This document shows, piece after piece, positions 51,936 through 60,868 of a stretch of DNA of 64,000 nt; within the stretch, counting starts at the first letter, position 1, and each line of letters opens with the position of its first letter. The notes beneath the pieces were generated by a model. The model worked only from the letters and a program-made list of their open reading frames with translations. It did no database searches and was not told where the DNA came from. This stretch comes from Ureibacillus aquaedulcis (lineage in GTDB: Bacteria; Bacillota; Bacilli; Bacillales_A; Planococcaceae): positions 78,101 through 142,100 of the forward strand of contig NZ_JAUHTQ010000009.1 of the NCBI RefSeq assembly GCF_030418165.1, given 5' to 3'. A program made the position numbers and the translations under genes.

Positions 51936-52255
51936 GTTTGCCACCCAGCACGCCTTTTTCTTTTCAAATGGATATTTAAAAAATATAAAACTACACTATA
52001 AATGCTCAAACCAACTATCATCAGAATTGCTTCACCTGTGTTGCTAATCGGTTCAAGTCCGCTATGGTTATTAATATGATATTCTTCCCCTTTGTAACTG
52101 AACCAAATAGCAGCAGAAAAAATACCGTATAAAATAATCTGGAATATATACTTTATATAAACAATCACTTTGTTACTCGATGAAACCATCTGCCATGTAT
52201 ATATATAAAGACCTGCATATATAAGCATTATAATGAATATTTCAGAAATCCCCAT
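51932..52255 (-). CDS. Small membrane protein, four helices
   Basis: A 107-residue membrane protein (helices about 3-20, 32-50, 76-95) with a His/Asn-rich loop (EEYHINNHSG). TGGAGGG precedes the ATG. It overlaps the next gene by four bases. No family recognised. Two overlapping membrane proteins of similar length may form a heteromeric complex. Confidence 0.65.
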   Translation of the reverse strand: MGISEIFIIMLIYAGLYIYTWQMVSSSNKVIVYIKYIFQIILYGIFSAAIWFSYKGEEYHINNHSGLEPISNTGEAILMIVGLSIYSVVLYFLNIHLKRKRRAGWQT

Positions 52256-52309
52256 TTCGTCCCTCCATAATCTGATAGAACTTAATATTAGCTATGACCG
52301 GTAAGTTAA

Positions 52310-52552
52310 TTAAAAAAATGCGACCGTTAGCCAAATAGTATATATACCGACAAAGAAACAAAACGTTCCCGATATAAAAGAAAGGATCCCGGTTACTTTA
52401 CGCTTTTCTCTATATTCCGTAATGCCTGTTAGAAAGATCATGACCCCAAGGAGTAAAAGTGAATATGGCATTGGACCAAATTCACCTGTCAATAAACTAT
52501 AACCTGATAAAGCACACACTATAATTGCTAAGATAAGTCTAATAATTTTCAT
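52310..52552 (-). CDS. DUF3953-like membrane protein
   Basis: An 80-residue protein with three helices (KIIRLILAIIVCALSGYSLL, MPYSLLLLGVMIFLTGI and a third at the end), matching the DUF3953 family of Bacillus. ATG 52552 has GGGAGG upstream; the frame is open 12 codons further without a site. Function unknown. Confidence 0.72.
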   Translation of the reverse strand: MKIIRLILAIIVCALSGYSLLTGEFGPMPYSLLLLGVMIFLTGITEYREKRKVTGILSFISGTFCFFVGIYTIWLTVAFF

Positions 52553-52725
52553 TAACAACCCCTCCCCCACTTTATGGCTATTTATCATTAAATCTATCCT
52601 AGATAAACATGTAATGGTCTTTAGTCAAGTTGCATTTTACAGGTTATACCAATTTTAACATAAACATTTAATTAAATTCCCCTTAATTGACAGAAACACT
52701 TTCCTTATTCGTGGAACCCCCTTAA

Positions 52726-52758
52726 ATAAAAAAGACGCATTTCATAAAGAAACGCGTC
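52726..52758 (-). terminator. GACGCATTTC-family terminator of the TrmB gene
   Basis: GACGCATTTC pairs with GAAACGCGTC (52734-52758) with one mismatch. On the minus strand it is followed by TTTTTTATTTAAG. Confidence 0.8.
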
Positions 52759-52866
52759 CGATTACTGGCGATCAATGTCGGTGTATTTTTTGTCCTCTCA
52801 CACCTAAACAAAGAAAAGTGTTTATGCCATAAAGCAATCCTGTTGCTTGTAATATAAACAAAGAAT

Positions 52867-53694
52867 TTAGTCCAGGTAATGTTTTTTGAAATCTGGATGG
52901 ATAGAAAATTTGCGGCGTAAATGGACGAGATTTTCTCCAAAACTTTCTTCAAGAAGTTCCTTATGCTTTTCCATGATTTCCATAAGATACAGATCGTGAA
53001 TCATGACTTCCGTAATTGGCATTACCAGCCCTACATGCATTGTCCAAGCTGCACGGCTATCTTTGCCCAGCGAGACGATTCCTGCTACCACCTCTGAGTC
53101 ATCACCACTAATAACAATCCATCTTCCACCATACTCTTCCGTTATTTTATGTCCCATGTAGTGGTGGTAAACATTAGCAAAGTCGGAGACGATTTCACCA
53201 TAGGCAATAACCGTTACATTTACTCCTCTATCAGCTGCCTGACTTAGTTCGGACTCTAATTCTTCAAATTCATCATTCCAAATTTCTAGGAGAATTCTTT
53301 TTTTGGCAGATCGTATACACGCTTTTACCTTTTCAAGTATTTCATTACGTCCCCTGATATTCCAAATATTCTCTCGATCATTTGCGGAATGTTCGAATTG
53401 CTCCAATGATTTTTCTGCCAGTTCGAAGTTTTCCTCCGCCTTCATTCGGCGACTTTTAATTAGTTCCTTTGCCGGCACTGGCGAGTACTGTGGTGTATTA
53501 CCGGGACTAACCAGAATATCCCCCCGTATTACAAGGCTGTCCAGAACTTCATATATTCTTGAACGCGGTACACCGGAATTTTTTGCTACAGCATAGCCGG
53601 TTAGCGGCGATTCTTCCAACAAAGCAAGATAAGCTTTTGCTTCATACTCGGTAAAATTTAAGTTTTTTAATATTTCTAGAATGTTTTCTTTCAT
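52867..53694 (-). CDS. TrmB family transcription regulator
   Basis: A 275-residue TrmB-like regulator. The N-terminal winged helix spans about 8-70 (LTGYAVAKNSGVPRSRIYEVLDSLVIRG). A coiled coil (about 75-105) and a PLD-like ligand domain follow (about 110-265). It is divergent from a LysE-type exporter and two inverted-repeat half-sites lie in between, so it probably controls that gene. The minus strand ends at the hairpin 52734-52758. Confidence 0.85.
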   Translation of the reverse strand: MKENILEILKNLNFTEYEAKAYLALLEESPLTGYAVAKNSGVPRSRIYEVLDSLVIRGDILVSPGNTPQYSPVPAKELIKSRRMKAEENFELAEKSLEQFEHSANDRENIWNIRGRNEILEKVKACIRSAKKRILLEIWNDEFEELESELSQAADRGVNVTVIAYGEIVSDFANVYHHYMGHKITEEYGGRWIVISGDDSEVVAGIVSLGKDSRAAWTMHVGLVMPITEVMIHDLYLMEIMEKHKELLEESFGENLVHLRRKFSIHPDFKKHYLD

Positions 53695-53720
53695 AAGCCC
53701 TCCAACATAACGCTAGTTGC

Positions 53721-53807
53721 TACCTTAGTAACTAGTATTTTATCAAAATCAGTTGAAAATTTTCAAATGATTCTGATATACTCATGATGGAAGTAGTTAC
53801 TTTGGTA
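53721..53807. promoter_or_regulatory. TrmB-LysE regulatory region
   Basis: TACCTTAGTAACTA (53721-53734) and TAGTTACTTTGGTA (53794-53807) are an inverted pair, 12 of 14 matching. Between them a plus-strand promoter, TTGAAA (53753-53758), 18-base spacer, TATACT (53777-53782), would start the exporter transcript close to the right-hand site. Confidence 0.65.
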
Positions 53808-53833
53808 GTCACTGTTAGAAGGGGAAGGATAAT

Positions 53834-54463
53834 ATGGATGGCCTATTAACGTACATGTCAATTGCTGCAATGATGGTTGTTATACCGGGAGCAGATACAA
53901 TGCTCCTAGTGAAAAATACACTAAGGTATGGTCCTAAAGCTGGACGTTATACGGTTCTCGGAATGGCGGCAGGACTTTCTTTTTGGACGCTTATTGCTAT
54001 TCTTGGATTGTCTGTTGTCATTGCAAAGTCTGTCATTCTTTTTAGTACAATAAAATATCTGGGTGCTGCTTACTTAATTTATCTGGGGATAAAAAGTTTC
54101 TTTGCAAAAAGTGTGTTTTCTTTAGAGGAACTTCAAGCACAAGCAAATGCACCTGCCAGTTCTTCAAGGAAGCATCAGAAGGAATCCTTTATGCAAGCCT
54201 TGCTCAGTAATGTTCTTAATCCCAAAACAGTGTTGGTTTATATAACTATCATGCCTCAATTCATCGATTTGAACGAAAATGTAAACCAACAATTGATCAT
54301 GTTAGCCTCCATCCTTACCGCATTCGCTGTATTGTGGTTTCTAACGCTTGTATTTGTAATCGATTATGCAAAAAAATGGTTGAATAACGCCAAATTCCAG
54401 AAAGTATTTCAAAAATCAACCGGCTTGATTTTAGTAGGTTTTGGTATTAAAACAGGAATTTAA
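53834..54463 (+). CDS. LysE/RhtB family exporter
   Basis: A 209-residue LysE-type translocator with six helices. MMVVIPGADTMLLVKNTLRYGPKAGR is the N-terminal family signature (PGPD-like, here PGAD), and LSNVLNPKTVLVYITIMPQF the second. It exports amino acids or similar small molecules. GAAGGGG precedes the ATG. Followed by a strong terminator. Confidence 0.87.
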   Translation: MDGLLTYMSIAAMMVVIPGADTMLLVKNTLRYGPKAGRYTVLGMAAGLSFWTLIAILGLSVVIAKSVILFSTIKYLGAAYLIYLGIKSFFAKSVFSLEELQAQANAPASSSRKHQKESFMQALLSNVLNPKTVLVYITIMPQFIDLNENVNQQLIMLASILTAFAVLWFLTLVFVIDYAKKWLNNAKFQKVFQKSTGLILVGFGIKTGI

Positions 54464-54485
54464 ATAAAACATAGTTAAATCCTCT

Positions 54486-54512
54486 CCGTTCAATTAAATT
54501 GAACGGTTTTTT
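54486..54512 (+). terminator. Strong terminator of the LysE gene
   Basis: CCGTTCAATT (54486-54495) pairs with AATTGAACGG (54497-54506), followed by six T residues. Confidence 0.9.
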
Positions 54513-54659
54513 CGTTGCCTGCAGTCTAAGTATTCTGAATTGCGTGTGTGCCAGGCACCCAAAATAATTCTAAATATCAATTCTCCTAACTTCGAAACCT
54601 TTTTCACCTTCCCAACATATGATGATAATGATTGAAAAAGGCGAAAAGGAGCTGTACTA

Positions 54660-55040
54660 TTGGAAATCCCTGTTTCAGGTTTCATGTATCATTCAGACGA
54701 TTCTGATCCCCAACATTCCCATCAGCTTTTCATTACCCGATGGGATGGAAGACCCGTACCTGCCCATATCCACGAATTTAGAGGTGTGACTTCTTTCGAT
54801 GTAGGACATAATCACAGATATGTCGGAACTACGGAACCGGCGCCAAGTGGTGTCCCACACACTCATCGTTATTTTACTTTTACTTCCGTCGATAATCGAC
54901 ATAGACATGAGATTCGTGGAGTTACTGGTCCAGCTATTCCCCTTCCTAACGGCGGTCATTATCACGAGTTCAGTGGTTTTACAACTGTAGATGGAGATAC
55001 TCCCCATAAGCACAGCTACAGCGGAAGAACAAGCTCATAA
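54660..55040 (+). CDS. ymaF: YmaF family His-rich protein
   Basis: A 126-residue protein with repeated His motifs in a regular spacing (QHSHQL, HIHEFRG, GHNHRY, PHTHRY, RHRHEI, HYHEFSG, PHKHSY), which is the YmaF family pattern. The HxH units suggest metal binding on a beta-rich fold. No signal peptide is seen. The start is TTG with AAAGGAG eight bases upstream. Function unknown. Confidence 0.85.
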   Translation: MEIPVSGFMYHSDDSDPQHSHQLFITRWDGRPVPAHIHEFRGVTSFDVGHNHRYVGTTEPAPSGVPHTHRYFTFTSVDNRHRHEIRGVTGPAIPLPNGGHYHEFSGFTTVDGDTPHKHSYSGRTSS

Positions 55041-55314
55041 CGGCAGTTCCGACCCGCATTTTAAATAAAAATTAAAGTATAAAAAACTTACCGAGGAATG
55101 CACTACAAATTAGGAAGAAAATAATCAACGGAAGCTAAGGGACCTTCTCTTGGCTTTTTGTTATTTTGCACCTTAAGTTTACCGGTGGCCAACTTCTAGA
55201 ATAATAGTTTTGCTACGTGTAAATAAACATATCCGGAATACTGGTCTATACCTTCATAGAGAAATTTTCAAAATTGCGTTATTATTAGAATACTAATGGA
55301 AGGAGTGTTGATTT

Positions 55315-56157
55315 ATGGAAATTAAGATTCCAGAGGTTATGTTAAACGATGGTTTGACTTTACCCGTGATTGGTTTTGGTACATACCCACTTAAAGGAAA
55401 TGATGGAGTAAATGCCATCGTAAGTGCCATAAATAATGGTTATCGCCTTATTGACTCGGCTTATAACTATGAAAACGAAGGAACGATTGGAGAAGCTGTT
55501 CGCCGTACTTCAGTACCAAGGCATGAATTACTCATCACCTCCAAGCTTCCCGGTCGCTATCAGGAATACGATAAAGCGGTAGCAGCCATTCAGGAATCTC
55601 TATACCGAGCTAACCTTGACTATTATGATCTATACCTTATTCACTGGCCAAACCCGAGACAAGCTAAATATGCAGAAGCATGGCAGGCTTTGATTGATGC
55701 TAAAAAATGGGGCCTTATTCGTTCCATCGGGGTTTGCAATTTCTTGCCTGAACACCTGGAGGATTTGGAAAAACAAACCGGTGTCAAACCGAGCATTAAC
55801 CAAATTGAATTGCATCCATTCTTCAACCAAGCTGAACAAAGAAAATATCATGAAGAGAACAATATTGCGACGGAATCTTGGAGCCCATTCACCCGCGGAA
55901 TCAAGGACTTAGAAATTGATACACTCCAAACCATTGCCGCCCACCATAATAAAACGATTCCACAAATCATTTTACGTTGGCACTACCAGCTTGGGGCAAT
56001 TTCCATTCCTAAATCGGCGTCACCAGTTCGCCAGTTAGAGAACATATCTATTTTTGACTTCTCACTGGATAATGAGGAAATGGTCATGATTTCAGCCTTA
56101 AGCAAGCCTGACGGACGGATTGCAGACCAGGATCCTGCGGTTTATGAGGAATTTTAA
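55315..56157 (+). CDS. Aldo-keto reductase 1
   Basis: A 280-residue aldo-keto reductase (AKR5-like). The tetrad is Asp47, Tyr52, Lys77 and His110 (LIDSAYNYENE, ITSKLPG, YLIHWP). NADPH-dependent reduction of aldehydes such as methylglyoxal is the family role. GGAAGGAG precedes the ATG. It is a paralogue of the enzyme at 58087-58950 but only moderately similar. Confidence 0.88.
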   Translation: MEIKIPEVMLNDGLTLPVIGFGTYPLKGNDGVNAIVSAINNGYRLIDSAYNYENEGTIGEAVRRTSVPRHELLITSKLPGRYQEYDKAVAAIQESLYRANLDYYDLYLIHWPNPRQAKYAEAWQALIDAKKWGLIRSIGVCNFLPEHLEDLEKQTGVKPSINQIELHPFFNQAEQRKYHEENNIATESWSPFTRGIKDLEIDTLQTIAAHHNKTIPQIILRWHYQLGAISIPKSASPVRQLENISIFDFSLDNEEMVMISALSKPDGRIADQDPAVYEEF

Positions 56158-56211
56158 TCAAGTTTGTCTGTTTTCCTCGTACACCTTGCATGCAACCCTA
56201 ATGAATATAAG

Positions 56212-56238
56212 AAAAACCGGGCTTTGCCCGGTTTTTTT
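56212..56238 (+). terminator. Strong terminator of the first aldo-keto reductase gene
   Basis: AAAAACCGGGC (56212-56222) pairs with GCCCGGTTTTT, followed by more T (to 56238). Confidence 0.92.
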
Positions 56239-56622
56239 ATATTTCAATAGATTCATTCAAATCGCTAGTAAACTAACCTGCCCCATCAGTTTAACTATAT
56301 CTCTTCACTATGCCACTTAATTCTCAAGCATAAATATCCAGATATTTATTCATAAGTCTTATCCCATACAATTATCCACCGCATAAAGATGGAGCGTAAA
56401 GATTATTAATGGTATTCAACTAAAACCAATGGTTACTATATGTACAATTTTTATCATATCCTCAATAAAGTTAATATAATCCATATAGAAAGTAGTTACT
56501 CAAACAAATTAGTCTCAATGCTGGGACAGGCACAATTCATCTTCATGAAATGCACCTGATTGCTGAAGATTTCCAGTAAATACCTTTTCAAAGTACAAAT
56601 GCTGCGGTAAGCCTTAAAATGA
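56239..56622. other. Non-coding gap with a GCGCATTTC-family hairpin
   Basis: The hairpin AGGCACAATTCAT...ATGAAATGCACCT (56528-56557) belongs to the dispersed family and probably ends the membrane protein gene at 56623. No coding sequence could be supported. Confidence 0.5.
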
Positions 56623-56904
56623 TTATTTATATCTACTCTTAAAAACTGATAATGCAATCAGGTCAACAATACCTATTACAACCATTGCGAGACAATAATA
56701 TAATACTCCCATACCTTGACTAATCCCATCTGTTTCTGTTAAAAACCACCAATAACTCCCTAACCCTAAAATTACAACATTGATTAAAAATGAAATTAGA
56801 AACGATAACCAAAATTTATTGGTGCGTTTCATTTGAAACTGCCCTGAAAATAAAGAAACAATTAATGAAACAATCATCAATCCCAGATATATAACTAATT
56901 TCAT
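56623..56904 (-). CDS. Small membrane protein, three helices
   Basis: A 93-residue protein with helices at about 3-20, 32-52 and 65-88. GGGGGG precedes the ATG. No family recognised. Confidence 0.65.
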   Translation of the reverse strand: MKLVIYLGLMIVSLIVSLFSGQFQMKRTNKFWLSFLISFLINVVILGLGSYWWFLTETDGISQGMGVLYYCLAMVVIGIVDLIALSVFKSRYK

Positions 56905-57023
56905 ATTCGCCCCCCTTTTTTGAATTAAATATTTTTTAACCTTATCCTCTGAAGTCTTAAGAGATTGTATTATACAAAACCCTTCTACAAATAAATCCCC
57001 CTTCAGATATCGATATTACTAAT

Positions 57024-57067
57024 CAAAAGATACTATAAGTGTAATATTACACCTATAGTATCTTTTG
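57024..57067. repeat. 44-bp near-perfect palindrome
   Basis: Inverted repeat with no loop, 21 of 22 pairs matching, centred at 57045/57046. The core GTGTAATATTACAC is perfect and the arms end in CAAAAGATACTATA / TATAGTATCTTTTG. It lies in a 400-base gene-free gap (56905-57305). It could be a terminator-like or operator structure. Confidence 0.8.
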
Positions 57068-57249
57068 TCAATAATAATTCTTTATAAAAAAAGCAAGGAA
57101 GAACCCTGCTCTAATATGTCATGAAAACTACTATATTTCTTTAATGAACTATACATGATCTTTAAGCAAAACCCTTACAATTACACCTTTTACAGACGTC
57201 ACGACTCCTGGAAAATGGGCGTCAAAATATGTTAAGTCCCATGTAAATA

Positions 57250-57284
57250 AAACAAGCTAGTCTTCTTTTTAGACCAGCTTGTTT
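57250..57284 (-). terminator. Terminator of the TetR gene
   Basis: AAACAAGCTAGTCT pairs with AGACCAGCTTGTTT with one mismatch. On the minus strand a TTTTATTT stretch follows. Confidence 0.85.
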
Positions 57285-57305
57285 CCAAAGGGGTTCCATT
57301 GACCT

Positions 57306-57851
57306 TTATAGATTTCTGTCCAATAGACTCCCCAATTGTTCCGCCACGACTTGTGCTGGTTGGGATAATCCTTTAGTAATCCATGACTCCACAACCTCTA
57401 CAATAGCCGCTCCAAAGAATCTTAGGATTAATTCCTGATTTAATCCCTTATTTATCCCTTCCACTACATCTACATCATTTTTTAATTCATCAATCACAAA
57501 TTCCAAGAAACGACTACGAAACAAAGTGGCCCCTTTACTTGTTAACATGGTTGAAAAGAATGCGTAATTATGTTCAAAGTATTCAAACCAAATGAGATTC
57601 CCCTCAGTAAAACTTAATTCAGATGCCGATCGACACAGTATCCTTAGTTCATTGATATGTTCTTCGATCAGCTTATCCAGCAAATCATATTTATCCAAAT
57701 AGTGAAGGTAAATCGTTCTACGGCCCACATTTGCTTTGTCGGAAATATCCTGCATTGTGATCGCATCCAAATTTTTTTCAGACATTAATTCAATAAAAGC
57801 ATTTTTTATGGCTTCTTGAGATTTGATTATTCTTCTATCTACCTTAGACAT
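57306..57851 (-). CDS. TetR family regulator of the AKR-cupin operon
   Basis: A 181-residue TetR protein with HTH ITMQDISDKANVGRRTIYLHYLDKYDLLDKL and a TetR_C_8-like ligand domain. It lies opposite an aldo-keto reductase and cupin operon. ATG 57851 with GGTGAG upstream is the start; an in-frame GTG four codons earlier has no site. Two similar palindromes lie in the region between the genes. Confidence 0.85.
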   Translation of the reverse strand: MSKVDRRIIKSQEAIKNAFIELMSEKNLDAITMQDISDKANVGRRTIYLHYLDKYDLLDKLIEEHINELRILCRSASELSFTEGNLIWFEYFEHNYAFFSTMLTSKGATLFRSRFLEFVIDELKNDVDVVEGINKGLNQELILRFFGAAIVEVVESWITKGLSQPAQVVAEQLGSLLDRNL

Positions 57852-57902
57852 GACGAGACTCACCAGTCCTTCTTATAAATAATGCTCAATTTAAATAATT
57901 AT

Positions 57903-57989
57903 GTGCAATAATGCACGAAACTGAGCCAATTGGACATTGCAGACAAACTCTTTCCTTTTATAATTATACACAGATGCGCATTAATGCAT
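57903..57989. promoter_or_regulatory. Paired TetR-type operators
   Basis: GTGCAATAATGCAC (57903-57916) and GCGCATTAATGCAT (57976-57989) share GYGCAWTAATGCAY. One is near the regulator gene and the other before the reductase gene. Confidence 0.65.
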
Positions 57990-58086
57990 ATATGTATTTC
58001 TCTTTAAACTGGACTTCATGAAGATCATATTGGCTTGCGCCGACTATTCCTGAAAAACAATAGAAGCATGTAAAGGAGACTAAATT

Positions 58087-58950
58087 ATGTTTAACGAAAC
58101 TTACAAATTATCAAATGGTGTAGAAATTCCAAAATTAGGTCTTGGTACATGGCTCCTTGACGATGCACAGACAGAGCAGGCAGTCCGCGACGCGGTAGCA
58201 ATCGGATATCGCCATATCGATACTGCCCAGGCTTATATGAATGAAGCTGGTGTAGGTGAAGGAATCCGTTCTTGTGGGGTCGCAAGAGAAGAACTTTTCA
58301 TCACGACAAAGGTTGCTGCGGAAGCAAAGACCTACGATGCAGTGACCCAATCCATTGATGAGTCATTATCAAAGCTGGGACTGGATTACATTGATCTTGT
58401 GATTATCCACAGCCCACAGCCATGGGTAGAATTCCGTGAGGAGAACCATTACTTCGAGGAGAACAAAGAAGCATGGAAAGCAATGGAGGCTGCTTATAAA
58501 ACAGGCAAAGTAAAGGCAATCGGTCTTTCAAATTTCCTGCAAGATGATATCGAGAATATCTTTACAAGTTGCGAAATCAAGCCTATGGTAAATCAGGTCT
58601 TGGCACATGTAAGCAATACTCCTTTTGAACTTATTGAATTCTGCCAGAAAAATGACATCCTGGTGGAGGCCTATTCGCCAATAGCACACGGTGCAGTTCT
58701 TAATAATGCCGAGGTACAGACAATAGCTGATCAGTACGGCGTATCTGTTGCCCAACTTTGTCTGCGTTATGCCATCCAGCTAGGTCTTGTCGTCATTCCC
58801 AAGACGGCAAATCCGGATCATATGAGAAACAATGTAGAACTTGATTTCACCATTAGCGATGCAGATATGGAGACTTTAAAGAACTTGGAGCGCATCCAGG
58901 ATTATGGTGAACATAGCTTCTTCCCTGTATTTGGCGGGAAATTGAAATAA
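58087..58950 (+). CDS. Aldo-keto reductase 2
   Basis: A 287-residue aldo-keto reductase with tetrad Asp45, Tyr50, Lys75 and His108 (HIDTAQAYMNE, ITTKVAAEA, VIIHSPQPW). NADPH-dependent aldehyde or ketone reduction is expected. AAAGGAG precedes the ATG. A cupin gene starts 22 bases after its stop, so they form an operon under the divergent TetR regulator. Confidence 0.88.
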   Translation: MFNETYKLSNGVEIPKLGLGTWLLDDAQTEQAVRDAVAIGYRHIDTAQAYMNEAGVGEGIRSCGVAREELFITTKVAAEAKTYDAVTQSIDESLSKLGLDYIDLVIIHSPQPWVEFREENHYFEENKEAWKAMEAAYKTGKVKAIGLSNFLQDDIENIFTSCEIKPMVNQVLAHVSNTPFELIEFCQKNDILVEAYSPIAHGAVLNNAEVQTIADQYGVSVAQLCLRYAIQLGLVVIPKTANPDHMRNNVELDFTISDADMETLKNLERIQDYGEHSFFPVFGGKLK

Positions 58951-58972
58951 CAAGGTTTATGGAGGAATTGCA

Positions 58973-59380
58973 ATGGCAAAACATGAAGAAGTAAAAAATG
59001 GCGTTATTTTCCCCGTCGGAGAAAAAAATGAAGCCTATGCACAATTTTTTGTAGGACAAAGCTATCTTAAAACATTAATAGCTGACCCTAAAGTGAGTGT
59101 GCGTGTAGGGAATGTAACCTTTGAACCGGGATGCAGAAATAACTGGCATATTCATCGTGATGGATTTCAAATTTTATTAGTAACGGGTGGCGAGGGTTGG
59201 TACCAAGAAGAAGGAAAACCTGCTCAATACCTGAAAGCCGGAGATGTGATTGTCACTCATGATGGTGTAAAACACTGGCATGGTGCAGCAAAGGACAGCT
59301 GGTTTGAACACATTGCGATTACGGCAGGCACGCCGGAATGGTTGGAACCTGTCGATGATGAGACTTATAAGCGTTTATAA
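58973..59380 (+). CDS. Cupin-domain protein
   Basis: A 135-residue single cupin. Metal-ligand motif 1 is NNWHIHRDGFQILLVTGGEG and motif 2 is GVKHWHGAAKDS. Members often act as isomerases or dioxygenases and accompany reductases (carboxymuconolactone-type cupins). It follows the reductase gene closely and ends at a strong terminator. Confidence 0.85.
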   Translation: MAKHEEVKNGVIFPVGEKNEAYAQFFVGQSYLKTLIADPKVSVRVGNVTFEPGCRNNWHIHRDGFQILLVTGGEGWYQEEGKPAQYLKAGDVIVTHDGVKHWHGAAKDSWFEHIAITAGTPEWLEPVDDETYKRL

Positions 59381-59404
59381 TACACAATATCACTTTCACA
59401 TAAT

Positions 59405-59444
59405 AAAAGTTGGAGATTAGAAAGAAATAATCTCCAACTTTTTT
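59405..59444. terminator. Bidirectional terminator
   Basis: Perfect 15-bp stem AAAAGTTGGAGATTA (59405-59419) with TAATCTCCAACTTTT, followed by further T. It separates convergent genes. Confidence 0.92.
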
Positions 59445-59446
59445 GA

Positions 59447-59998
59447 TTACCTTTGATATCTGTTGATTAAATCAACAAATGTATTCACAAATGATTGCAG
59501 AAACTCGGTTGTACTTTCATTCATTTTATCGTTTTCGTCAAATAATTGATGCGAATTTGCAAGGTAAACTTCAGGTTGTTGTACGGTTGGCATATTTAAA
59601 ACGACAAGGATTTGACGTAAATGATGGTTTGCACCAAATCCACTTAGATTACCGAAAGATTGGCTGATTACACCTGCTGGTTTGCCATCCCATGCACTCT
59701 GACCATATGGTCGTGATGCCACATCCAACGCATTTTTTAATGCACCTGTAATTGAGCGATTATATTCAGGTGTTACAAAAAGTACAGCATCACTTTCTTT
59801 AATGGTTTTTCGAAATGCAGCATATTCTGCAGGAGTATTGCTTTCTGTATCAATATCCTCGTTGTAAATTGGAAGGTTTCCTATTTCCACCAATTGCGCT
59901 TCATATCCTTCCGGGAATAGCTCCCCTACACTTTTAGCAATTTTTGTAGAAATTGAGCCTTGTCTTAAACTCCCACTGATTAATGCAACTTTTACCAT
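59447..59998 (-). CDS. NADPH-dependent FMN reductase
   Basis: A 183-residue flavodoxin-fold reductase. SGSLRQGSISTKIA is the FMN phosphate loop, FVTPEYNRSITGALKNALDVASR the second FMN motif, and SQSFGNLSGFGANHHLRQIL the third. It reduces quinones or azo compounds with NAD(P)H. It shares the terminator at 59405-59444. Confidence 0.88.
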   Translation of the reverse strand: MVKVALISGSLRQGSISTKIAKSVGELFPEGYEAQLVEIGNLPIYNEDIDTESNTPAEYAAFRKTIKESDAVLFVTPEYNRSITGALKNALDVASRPYGQSAWDGKPAGVISQSFGNLSGFGANHHLRQILVVLNMPTVQQPEVYLANSHQLFDENDKMNESTTEFLQSFVNTFVDLINRYQR

Positions 59999-60260
59999 AT
60001 GATTACCACCAATCCTTGTTTATTTACATGAGTATTTTTTTAAGTGAATGCAAATCAATTACAAAACTTAGATACTTAGCATCTTCGCTTTTAGATTTTT
60101 TATTCATTAACTGTTTACTTCCCAAAAAATAATTTTTATAATCACTTACTTATAAAATGATTGTAGGAATGACTTAGGAATTCTATCTATTTTTTGTATA
60201 AATCTTACATATATTACATTTATAAACTTCCAATGTTATAGTAGATTAGGGAGGAATAGC

Positions 60261-60761
60261 ATGAAGATCTTGAAGGTAATCATAACTTTTAGTATGTTGG
60301 GCTTTTTAATAGATTGTTCGAATAAAGAAGAAAGTTCTTCCGCTCAAGATAACACAACGCAAATTGACAAACTTAAGGAAGAAAATCAGAAATTAAAGGA
60401 TGAATTGCAGCAATTAAATAGTGATTACAGTGTCTATCTCCAACAATTTGATAGTACCTCAAGAACAATCATAAGGTTAATTAAAGAAGAACAGTATGAA
60501 CAAATAAAAAAGGAATATAACACTAATTTTGAGGTGTCTAATGGGGAAATCATCTTCAACACACCAGAAGATGTGATAAGCGCAGGATTCCCAATTGAGC
60601 AAGCAAAATTCCCAATGTCCATCGCCTATCTAAATTTACAAACGGAAAAATCAGAGATTGGGTATTACCTAGATGACCTGGAAAACGGCGAAAGGTTTTT
60701 GATAACTTTTGTCTACGATCAAAACGGTGATTTCCAATATATTTATATTGGTGAAGTTTGA
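60261..60761 (+). CDS. Lipoprotein with coiled coil
   Basis: A 166-residue lipoprotein. The N-terminal helix ends in the lipobox LIDCSN (Cys at about 20; Asp at -1 is unusual). A coiled coil (about 35-62, KLKEENQKLKDELQQLNSDY) precedes a small C-terminal domain. GGGAGG precedes the ATG. No family recognised. Confidence 0.72.
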   Translation: MKILKVIITFSMLGFLIDCSNKEESSSAQDNTTQIDKLKEENQKLKDELQQLNSDYSVYLQQFDSTSRTIIRLIKEEQYEQIKKEYNTNFEVSNGEIIFNTPEDVISAGFPIEQAKFPMSIAYLNLQTEKSEIGYYLDDLENGERFLITFVYDQNGDFQYIYIGEV

Positions 60762-60789
60762 TGAAATAAGGCACCCAGGACTATAATGC

Positions 60790-60833
60790 GAAAAATAAAA
60801 AGACTGCAGACACTTTGAGCTTGTCTACAGTCT
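60790..60833 (-). terminator. Terminator of the secreted protein gene
   Basis: AGACTGCAGACA (60801-60812) pairs with TGTCTACAGTCT (60822-60833), one mismatch. On the minus strand TTTTTATTTTTC follows. Confidence 0.85.
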
Positions 60834-60868
60834 AAACGCTTTTATTAATTACGATTTCTTAGATGTAA

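Noticed and set aside
52722..52952. 76-codon minus-strand ORF
   Set aside because: Overlaps the TrmB gene end in another frame and reads through its terminator hairpin.
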